Part shown: positions 56,748-64,000 of the stretch, piece by piece
How positions within the stretch are numbered: position 1 is the stretch's first letter
How the letters are laid out: every line of letters starts with the position of its first letter
Assembly: GCA_021325655.1 (NCBI GenBank)
Contig: JAJPGT010000043.1
Coordinates: 124,001-188,000 of the forward strand
DNA: 64,000 nt
DNA from: Pseudomonadota bacterium
GTDB taxonomy: Bacteria > Chloroflexota > UBA6077 > JAJPGT01
Direction of reading: 5' to 3'
Translations under genes and position numbers: made by a program
Notes under the pieces: generated by a model
Seen by the model: the letters and a program-made list of their open reading frames with translations, nothing else
Told to the model about the DNA's origin: nothing
Database searches by the model: none

Positions 56748-57233
56748 TCAGGGCTCGTACTGCCGGATGCATGAGGAGCCGGACAGCTCCTCGATCCTGG
56801 CCCTGATCGACACCCCGCCCGGCGCCTGAAGGTCGGGGCACAGCTCCTGCAGGGGAACCAGGACGAACAGGCGATTCCACATCTCAGGGTGCGGAATCAC
56901 CAGCGTATCGCTGCGCACCTGCGCGGAATCATACAGCAGGATGTCCACGTCGATCACGCGCGGCCCCCAGCGAGGGCCCGGCGTTCGGCCGAGCGCCGCC
57001 TCGATCTGCTTGACCCGCTGGCGCAGCGCCTCCGGTTCCAGCTCCGTCTCGACCTCCACGACGGCGTTGAGGAACCACGGCTGGTCGCGCACGCCCACCG
57101 GCTCAGTCTCGTAGACCTGGGACTGGCGCAGCACCCGCACGCCAGCCGCGCGCCGCAACTGGTCGACCGCGGCGGCGAGCATCGCGGCGCGGTCCCCGAC
57201 ATTCGAGCCGAGCCCCAGATAAGCCAGCGCCAC
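56748..57233 (-). CDS. folK: 2-amino-4-hydroxy-6-hydroxymethyldihydropteridine pyrophosphokinase
   Basis: ALAYLGLGSNVGDRAAML...QSQVYETEPVGVRDQPWFLNAVVEVETELEPEALRQRVKQIEAALGRTPGPRWGPRVIDVDILLYD. Confidence 0.95.
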   Translation of the reverse strand: MALAYLGLGSNVGDRAAMLAAAVDQLRRAAGVRVLRQSQVYETEPVGVRDQPWFLNAVVEVETELEPEALRQRVKQIEAALGRTPGPRWGPRVIDVDILLYDSAQVRSDTLVIPHPEMWNRLFVLVPLQELCPDLQAPGGVSIRARIEELSGSSCIRQYEP

Positions 57234-57236
57234 GTC

Positions 57237-57836
57237 TCAGCTCGGGGAACCCAGCAGCGACAGGAACTCCAGCCGCGTCGGCTCGTTGTCGCGGAACACT
57301 CCGCGCATCGCGGAGGTGACAACCTTGCTGCCCGGTTTACGGATCCCGCGCATCGTCATACACAGGTGCTCAGCGCGCACCACCACCGCCACGCCCCACG
57401 GATTCAGCCGCTCCATCACCAGGTCCGCGATCTGGCTGGTGAGCCGCTCCTGCACCTGCGGCCGCTTACCCAGGGCGTCCACCAGGCGTGCCAGCTTGCT
57501 AATGCCGACGATCCGGCCGCGCGGGATGTACCCGACGTGCACCTCACCATGAAACGGCATCAGGTGATGCTCGCACATCGAGTAGAACGGGATATCGCGG
57601 ACGAGGATCATCTCCTCGTGCTGCTCGTCGAAGGTCACTTCCAGGTAGCGGCCAGGGTCCTCGCGCATCCCGGCGAAGATCTCGGCATACATGTCGGCCA
57701 CCCGCCGCGGGGTGTTCAGCAGTCCCTCGCGACGCGGATCCTCGCCAATCGCGGCCAGTAGCTCCCCCACCGCGGCGCGGATGCGCGCCCGGTCGATCTC
57801 ATCAGTGACCGCGAGCTCAGTTCGTCCGTTCACCAT
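57237..57836 (-). CDS. folE: GTP cyclohydrolase I
   Basis: [28 protein letters not shown]...[39 protein letters not shown]. Confidence 0.96.
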   Translation of the reverse strand: MVNGRTELAVTDEIDRARIRAAVGELLAAIGEDPRREGLLNTPRRVADMYAEIFAGMREDPGRYLEVTFDEQHEEMILVRDIPFYSMCEHHLMPFHGEVHVGYIPRGRIVGISKLARLVDALGKRPQVQERLTSQIADLVMERLNPWGVAVVVRAEHLCMTMRGIRKPGSKVVTSAMRGVFRDNEPTRLEFLSLLGSPS

Positions 57837-57946
57837 GTCCCTATCCTGCCCAGGGTTCAGAAGGAAGTGTAGCCCTGCGTGGGCGCAGGGCGACTCCCCC
57901 CTGTCGAAACAGCCTGAAGAGATGCGCAATTCCCGCGCCGTGGGTG

Positions 57947-59176
57947 CTACCGCTGGCGAGCACGGGCCAACGCCAGGACCCGGTCAAGGATCACGTCGGC
58001 GAGCACAGTCTTCGGCAGCAGCGGCAGCTCCTCCAGGCCGTCGCACGATAGCAGGGTGGCGCGGTTGGTATCCGCCTCGAAGCCGCTCCCCGGCTGGGTG
58101 ATGTCGTTCGCCACCACCAGGTCCAGATCCTTCGCCTCCAGCTTCGCCCGGCTGTTGGCGATCAGGTCCTGACTCTCGGCGGCAAAGCCGACCCGGATCG
58201 GCCGGCCCCGCCGTCCGTCGATCCCGCGCGTCTCGCGCAGGATGTCGGGGTTCGGCACCAGGCGGATGACTAGCTCCGCGCCAGACTTCTTGATCTTCTG
58301 CTCCGCCGCATGCTCCGGGCGGAAGTCGGCCACCGCCGCCGCCATCAGCAGCGCGTCGCTGGCGGGCAACTCCGCGGCGACCGCCTGGTACATCTCCCGG
58401 GCCGTCGTCACCCGAATCATCCGCACGCCGTAGAGGTCGGGCAGCGCCGAGGGTCCAGAGATCAGCGTTACCTGCGCCCCGCGGTCGCGCGCCCGCTGGG
58501 CGATGGCGAAGCCCATCTTGCCCGAGGAGCGATTGCCGACGAAGCGCACCGGATCGAGCGGCTCCTGGGTTCCGCCTGCGGTGACGAGCAGGCTCCAGCC
58601 GGCGAGGTCGCCGGTTCGGCCCAGCACCGCGCACGCCGCCTCCAGCAGCACCTCCGGCTCAGCCAGCCGCCCCCGTCCCTCCAGGCCGGAGGCCAGATGG
58701 CCCGAGGCCGGCTCGACTATTACCGCTCCCCGCGCCCGCAGCCGCGCCAGGTGCTCCTGCACCGTCGGATGGTCGTACATCCCGGCGTCCATCGCCGGAG
58801 CGATCAGCAGCGGCGCAGTGCTAGCCAGGACGGAGGTGGTGAGGAAGTCGTCGGCCAGCCCCAGCGCCAGCCGGGCGATCGTGTGCGCCGTGGCTGGCGC
58901 CACCAGCACCAGCTCGGCCCGGCGCCCGACCGTGACATGGCCGATCTCGGAGTCCTCGGGCAGCTCGAACGGATCACTATACACTGGACGGTGGGTAATC
59001 GCCTGGAAGCTGAGCGGCCGAATCAGCTCCGCCGCGCCGCGGGTGAGCGCCACGTCAACCAGCGCCCCCGCCTGGGTGAGCTTGCTCGCCAGCGCCACCG
59101 CTTTGAAGGCAGCGATGCTCCCGCTCACCCCGAGCAGAACATGGCGGCCGTCCAGGACGGGGATGCGCGCGCTCAC
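57947..59176 (-). CDS. coaBC: bifunctional phosphopantothenoylcysteine decarboxylase / phosphopantothenate-cysteine ligase
   Basis: [41 protein letters not shown]...[46 protein letters not shown]. Confidence 0.95.
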   Translation of the reverse strand: MSARIPVLDGRHVLLGVSGSIAAFKAVALASKLTQAGALVDVALTRGAAELIRPLSFQAITHRPVYSDPFELPEDSEIGHVTVGRRAELVLVAPATAHTIARLALGLADDFLTTSVLASTAPLLIAPAMDAGMYDHPTVQEHLARLRARGAVIVEPASGHLASGLEGRGRLAEPEVLLEAACAVLGRTGDLAGWSLLVTAGGTQEPLDPVRFVGNRSSGKMGFAIAQRARDRGAQVTLISGPSALPDLYGVRMIRVTTAREMYQAVAAELPASDALLMAAAVADFRPEHAAEQKIKKSGAELVIRLVPNPDILRETRGIDGRRGRPIRVGFAAESQDLIANSRAKLEAKDLDLVVANDITQPGSGFEADTNRATLLSCDGLEELPLLPKTVLADVILDRVLALARARQR

Positions 59177-59976
59177 CGGGTCGGGACCCTCCCGAGCACT
59201 GAAGCCAGCGGCGGCGCGTTCAGCTCGTGGATCAGCCGCAAGCCGTGGAGCGTCAAATAGCCGTCCGTCACGTCCACCACGTCGGTCTCCTGCACCACCA
59301 GCTCGGCCAGCCCGCCGGTGGCGATGACCATCGGATCGCCCCCGAGCTCCCGCTTGATCCGGGCGACGAGCCCTTCCACCAGCCCGACGTAGCCGTAGGC
59401 CCAGCCGGAGCGCATCGCCGCGGTGGTGTTGCGCCCGATCGCCGCGTCGGGACGCCGGAACTCGATCCGCTGCAGCTTCGCCGCGTGGGCGTACAGCCCC
59501 TCCATCGAGGTCAGGAAGCCCGGGGCGATCGCCGTCCCCAGTAGCTCGCCAGCTGCCGTCACCGCGTCGAACGTCGTCGCCGTCCCGAAGTCGACCACGA
59601 TCGCCGGGGTACGATACAGCTTCCAGGCGGCCAGCGCGTCCACAATGCGATCCGCCCCCACCTCGGCCGGCGAGTCCACCGCCAGCCGGACGCCCGTCTC
59701 GATCTCCGCAGAGACGACAACGGGTGGCACGTCCAGGTACCGCTCGGACAGCTCGCGGAAGGTACCGGTGAGCGGCGGGACGGTGCTCGCGAGCGACACT
59801 CCGAGCACCTGCGACATCGACAGCCCGCGCTGCTCCAGCAGCGTTCGCAGCAGCGCGGCATACTCGTCGGCGGTCCGCACCGGATGCGTCGTTAGCCGCC
59901 AGGAGGCGACCACCCGATCGCCCTCGAAGACGCCCAGAACAATATTGGTATTCCCGACGTCGATCGCCAGCAGCAC
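59173..59976 (-). CDS. coaX: type III pantothenate kinase
   Basis: LLAIDVGNTNIVLGVFEGDRVVASWRL...VGADRIVDALAAWKLYRTPAIVVDFGTATTFDAVTAAGELLGTAIAPG. Confidence 0.95.
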   Translation of the reverse strand: MLLAIDVGNTNIVLGVFEGDRVVASWRLTTHPVRTADEYAALLRTLLEQRGLSMSQVLGVSLASTVPPLTGTFRELSERYLDVPPVVVSAEIETGVRLAVDSPAEVGADRIVDALAAWKLYRTPAIVVDFGTATTFDAVTAAGELLGTAIAPGFLTSMEGLYAHAAKLQRIEFRRPDAAIGRNTTAAMRSGWAYGYVGLVEGLVARIKRELGGDPMVIATGGLAELVVQETDVVDVTDGYLTLHGLRLIHELNAPPLASVLGRVPTR

Positions 59977-60039
59977 CGCACCCTCCTTCGGCTCGCATGG
60001 TACCCGCTTTTCACCGCGTGTGCCGCCTATACTGCCCGC

Positions 60040-60627
60040 ATGATGCCCGATCCCTCGCTCGCCGAGCTGGCGCGCCAGCTCGGCCCGCCCCGCCAGGTCG
60101 CCATCACACAGGAGGCCTCCGCCCCGTTCGACCCAATCTGGAAGACCGACCGGCACGGCGAGGTTGCCCTCGTCCTGCTGCGCCCGGACCGCACCGTCTG
60201 GCTCATGCGCAAGCTCGTCTATCCCCCCGGGGCGTATCGCATCCCGACCGGGGGTGTGCACCTGAACGAGACGGTTGCGCAGGCGCTGGCGCGCGAGCTG
60301 ACGGAAGAGACGAGTTGGCGCCTGCCACCCGAGCGGTTCCTGGCCAGCATCGACTACCGCTTCACGTTCCCCGACGGCACCACCGCCTCGTTCTTCACCC
60401 ATGCCTTCCTGTTCCGCTGCGGCCTGGACGAGCCGCGGGCGCTCGACCCCGACGAGCTGGTGGCAGGATTCCGCCGCGTCTCTCTCCCCGAGCTCAACAC
60501 CGTCGCCGATCAGCTCGCGTCACTGCCCGACGAGGATACCCTTGGCTTCGGCAGCCTGCGCGACTGGGGTCGCTTCCGCGCCGTGGTGCACCGGGTGGTC
60601 GCCGCAGCGCTGCGTGAGCAGCCATAG
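60040..60627 (+). CDS. NUDIX hydrolase
   Basis: RIPTGGVHLNETVAQALARELTEETSW Nudix box. Confidence 0.88.
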   Translation: MMPDPSLAELARQLGPPRQVAITQEASAPFDPIWKTDRHGEVALVLLRPDRTVWLMRKLVYPPGAYRIPTGGVHLNETVAQALARELTEETSWRLPPERFLASIDYRFTFPDGTTASFFTHAFLFRCGLDEPRALDPDELVAGFRRVSLPELNTVADQLASLPDEDTLGFGSLRDWGRFRAVVHRVVAAALREQP

Positions 60628-60637
60628 AGGGCTCTGC

Positions 60638-61544
60638 TTACCCCTGCATCGGCGGCGCGGCGGGCGGAGGAGTGGCGGCGGTGGAACGGAGGGCCTCGTT
60701 CATGCTGCCCGAGCGGAAGCCCTGCAGGTCGAGGGTGACGTACAGGAAGCCGAGCGACTTCAGCTTCGCCGCGACCTCACGGTAGAGGTTCGCCTCGAAC
60801 AGACGCGGCATCTCGCTGGCGGACAGCTCGATGCGGGCGAGCTGCTCATGGTGGCGAACGCGCACGTCGCGGAAGCCGAGGCCGCGCAGGTACTGTTCTG
60901 CTTGGTCGATCCGGGTGAGCTTCTCCACGGTAATAACCTGCCCATAGGGGATGCGGGACGAGAGGCAGGCGAGCGCAGGCTTGTCCCAGGTAGGGACGCC
61001 CAGCACCTGGGAGATCGCCCGGATCTCCGCCTTCGTCAGCCCGGCCTCCAGCAGCGGAGAGCGAATCGCCTGCTCCCGGGCCGCGATCAGCCCCGGCCGA
61101 TAGTCACCCAGGTCGTCGGCGTTCAGCCCATTCGCCACGTGGCGGTAGCCCTCCGCGCGGGCGATCTCTACCAGCTCGCCGTACAGCTCGGTCTTGCAGA
61201 AGTAGCAGCGGTTGACCGGGTTGGCCAGGTACTCGGGGTTGTTGAACTCCCGCGTCACTACCACCCGGTGCCGCAGCCCCATCTGCCGGGCGTACTGCCG
61301 CGCCTCCTCCACCTCACGGGGCGGGACGCTGGCGGAGGCCGAGGTCACGGCCAGGGCGCGGTCGCCGAGCACCTCGTTCGCCACCGCCGCCAGCAGGGTG
61401 CTGTCTACCCCGGCGGAGAACGCCACCACCACGCTCTCCATCTCGCGCAGGATGGCGCGTAGCCGTTCCAGCTTCGCCCGCGTCTCCGGCGCCAGCACGA
61501 CGGCCAGGGCGTCTTCCCTCAGGTCAGGCAATGGTGCCCCCACC
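60638..61544 (-). CDS. larE: LarE-like ATP-dependent sulfur transferase (PP-loop)
   Basis: VVVAFSAGVDSTLLAAVANEVLG...NRCYFCKTELYGELVEIA...GLNADDLGDYRPGLIAAREQAIRSPLLEAGLTKAEIRAISQVLGVPTWDKPALACLSSRIPYG. Confidence 0.9.
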
Positions 61545-62612
61545 GAGCACGTACTCGCCGTCGTAGAACACGATCGACTGGCCCGGGGTGATCGCCCGCT
61601 GCGGCGCATCGAACACGATCCGCGCCCGACCGCCCGCCCCCGGGTACACGGTCGCCTCTGCCGGCTCAGCCCGGTAGCGGATCTTCGCACTCACCCGCAG
61701 TGGCGCGCTCGGTGCCTCCAGTGACACCCAGTTCACCTCCTCCGCCACGCACTCCTGCTGCAGCAGATCCTCCTGAGTGCCCACCACCACGGTGTTCTCC
61801 TCCGGCAGCAGGTCCACCACGTACAGCGGGACCGGGGAGCTGATCCCCAGCCCGCGCCGCTGCCCGATGGTATGGAACGCGATCCCCTTGTGCGTCCCCA
61901 GCACCTTCCCGCTGGTGTCGACGATCGGCCCCTCGCGGACGACCTCGGGGACGTAGCGCTCCATGAACTCGCTGTAGCTCTTGTACGGAACGAAGCAGAT
62001 CTCCTGGCTCTCCACCTTGTCGGCTACAGGTAGCCCCAGCCGCCGGGCATGGGCTCGCGTCTCCTCCTTGGTCAGCCCGCCCACCGGAAAGAGCGTCCGC
62101 GCCAGCCGCGCCTGATCCATCACGTACAGCACGTACGATTGGTCCTTGCGCGCATCGGCCGACTTCCGCAGTCGCCAGCGGCCGTCTTCCCCCTGCTCGA
62201 TGCGGGCGTAGTGCCCGGTGGCGACGTAATCCGCCCCGAGCGCGAGCCCCTTGCCGAGCAGCGCGTCGAACTTGATGAACTGGTTGCAACGGACGCAGGG
62301 GTTCGGCGTTCGCCCCCGGACGTACTCCTGGATGAAGTTCTTGATGACCTTGTCCTGGAAGACGTCGCGGAAGTTCAGGTTGTAGTAGGGAATGCCGAGC
62401 TTGGCGGCCACGCGGCGGGCATCCTCGACCGCCCCGAGCGCGCAGCAGCCGTTCTCGCGGTAGCCGTCGTCGGCCACGCCCTCCAGCCGGGGCCAGACGT
62501 TCAGCGTGATCCCGATCACGTCATAGCCCTGCTCGACCAGCAGCGCTGCCGCAACGGAGCTATCCACCCCGCCGCTCATCCCAACCACGACCTTCTTCCG
62601 CGTCACCACCAC
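61524..62612 (-). CDS. mnmA: tRNA 2-thiouridylase MnmA
   Basis: VVVGMSGGVDSSVAAALLVEQGYDVIGITLNVWP...GRTPNPCVRCNQFIKFDALL...GYDLLA-type HYARIEQ; QRRGLGIS. Confidence 0.95.
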   Translation of the reverse strand: MVVTRKKVVVGMSGGVDSSVAAALLVEQGYDVIGITLNVWPRLEGVADDGYRENGCCALGAVEDARRVAAKLGIPYYNLNFRDVFQDKVIKNFIQEYVRGRTPNPCVRCNQFIKFDALLGKGLALGADYVATGHYARIEQGEDGRWRLRKSADARKDQSYVLYVMDQARLARTLFPVGGLTKEETRAHARRLGLPVADKVESQEICFVPYKSYSEFMERYVPEVVREGPIVDTSGKVLGTHKGIAFHTIGQRRGLGISSPVPLYVVDLLPEENTVVVGTQEDLLQQECVAEEVNWVSLEAPSAPLRVSAKIRYRAEPAEATVYPGAGGRARIVFDAPQRAITPGQSIVFYDGEYVLGGGTIA

Positions 62613-62812
62613 CTACCCTAACGTGCCTGAGGAGATCGTCTGGCCCCAGCGCCCGGACGGAGACCCTGCTCCGCGCGCCAGCACTGCACTCGACCCATTG
62701 TACCCGACGCTCCTGCCTGCCCCTGGCGACCCGGAAGCGTGGGCTCTGCCACGCGGCAGCGATGACGGACAGGGGGCGGGACGCTCCTCGGCGCTCCCGA
62801 TCCCCGAAGCCG

Positions 62813-63217
62813 TCAGTCCACCACGTCGATCGGAGCTTCGCTGATCTGGCCGTCGCGGATGCGGAAGGCGCGGACGCGCGGGCTGCGCTCGTCCATGAGC
62901 GAGACCAGCACGTAGTACGCCTCAGGGTAGTATGCCAGCCGCACGTCTGTGGCCGAGGGGTAGGCGTCGGTGTGGGTGTGGGAATGGTAGATGCCGACCA
63001 GCTCCAGGTCCGCATCGTCGATCTCCCGAAAGATGCGGATCAGGTCCTTCGGGTCGATCTCGTAGCGGACCGGGCTGCGCTCCTTGTTGGCGGCGCGGTA
63101 GACGCGCTCGACGCGGTCGTCCTTGCCGGCGAGCAGGCCGCAGACCTCGTAGGGGCGGCCTTCGAGGGCGTGGTCGATCAGCTCCTGGCGCTGGGCGCGG
63201 GTGAGGGTCAGAGCCAT
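62813..63217 (-). CDS. M67/JAMM-family metallopeptidase (Mec+-like)
   Basis: RPYEVCGLLAGKDD...LVGIYHSHTHTDAYPSATDVRLA; E-HSHxxxxxxPSxxD JAMM motif. Confidence 0.9.
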   Translation of the reverse strand: MALTLTRAQRQELIDHALEGRPYEVCGLLAGKDDRVERVYRAANKERSPVRYEIDPKDLIRIFREIDDADLELVGIYHSHTHTDAYPSATDVRLAYYPEAYYVLVSLMDERSPRVRAFRIRDGQISEAPIDVVD

Positions 63218-63221
63218 GGTA

Positions 63222-64000
63222 CTACCACCAGGTGCCGCGCCGAATGTCCTCGCGGACCTCCTCCAGCGGCCGGGTCCAGAGACCGGTGCTCAGGTACTTC
63301 CAGCCACCATCCGCCAGCAGCGCGACGATCTTCCCCGACTCCATCCGCTCGGCGACCCGGCGGGCGACGTGGATCACTGCGCCGGAGGAGATGCCGGCGA
63401 AGATGCCTTCGCGGAAGAGCAGTTCGCGCGTCCAGACGAGCGCGTCGTCGCTGGTGACGACGACCTTGCGGTCCAGCAGGTCGAGGTCCAGCACCGGCGG
63501 GATGAAGCCGTCCGCCAGGCTGCGCAGACCCTGTACCTGCTCGCCCGGGTGCGGCTCGGCGGCGACGATCTGCACCTTCGGGTTGTGCTCCTTCAGCCGC
63601 CGGCCGACCCCCATCAGGGTGCCGCCGGTGCCGAGGCCGGCGACGAAGACGTCGACATCCGGCAGGTCGCGCAGGATCTCCGGCCCGGTCGTCTCGTAGT
63701 GTGCCTCGGGATTGGCCGGGTTGCCATACTGGTAGAGCATCAGATAGCGGGAATCTTTCGCCATCTCCTGGGCGACCTGGATCGCCCCGTTCGAGCCCCG
63801 GGCGCCGTCGGTGAGCACCACCTCGGCCCCGTACAGCTCCAGCAGCGCCCGGCGCTCGGGGCTCACGTTCTCCGGCATCACCGCTACCAGGCGGTAGCCC
63901 TTCCGTCGGGCAATCATCGCCAGCGCGATGCCGGTGTTGCCGCTGGTCGGCTCCAGCAGGATCCGCTCAGGCGTCAGCGCGCCGGACGCCTCAGCGCGCT
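63222..64000 (-). CDS. cysM: cysteine synthase (CysM/CysK family), 5' end outside window
   Basis: EPTSGNTGIALAMIARRKGYRLVAVMPENVSPERRALLELYGAEVVLT...GLGTGGTLMGVGRRLKE...GIFAGISSGAVIHVA. Confidence 0.94.
   Translation of the reverse strand, partial: RAEASGALTPERILLEPTSGNTGIALAMIARRKGYRLVAVMPENVSPERRALLELYGAEVVLTDGARGSNGAIQVAQEMAKDSRYLMLYQYGNPANPEAHYETTGPEILRDLPDVDVFVAGLGTGGTLMGVGRRLKEHNPKVQIVAAEPHPGEQVQGLRSLADGFIPPVLDLDLLDRKVVVTSDDALVWTRELLFREGIFAGISSGAVIHVARRVAERMESGKIVALLADGGWKYLSTGLWTRPLEEVREDIRRGTWW

Overview
The window is GC-rich and looks like a Chloroflexota/Thermomicrobia-type chromosome, judged only from gene content and codon bias. It is densely coding, with one tRNA-Asp(GTC) and mostly housekeeping and metabolic genes. 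The standout region is 20.9-38.2 kb on the minus strand. There, an archaeal-type DNA end-processing set (Mre11, an 83-aa protein, Rad50, NurA, a HAS-barrel-like protein and HerA) is collinear with a six-gene type III RAMP cassette. The cassette order is Cmr1, Cmr6-like, Cas10/Csx11-like, Cmr4, small subunit, Cmr3-like, which is the order I recall for subtype III-C. Two tandem MNT-HEPN pairs and a truncated PIN/VapC remnant follow it. Many neighbours overlap by ATGA, TGATG or GTGA, so the block reads as one translationally coupled operon. The Cas10-like protein lacks both the HD-nuclease and GGDD cyclase motifs. I saw no cas1, cas2, cas6 or CRISPR array in the window. A second notable locus (43.9-45.6 kb) holds two divergent genes that ORF callers truncate at in-frame TGA codons: selD (SHGAG-U-ACKLSP) and a DsbA/FrnE-like protein (SDFT-U-PYVYF). 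Each has a bacterial-SECIS-like hairpin just after the TGA, so both are probable selenoproteins. Other items are a seven-repeat PLL-type lectin propeller, a bacterial translin homolog, a divergent RpoN with a zinc ribbon, and a LutB-LutA-like fusion. All family calls come from reading motifs; no database search was run.
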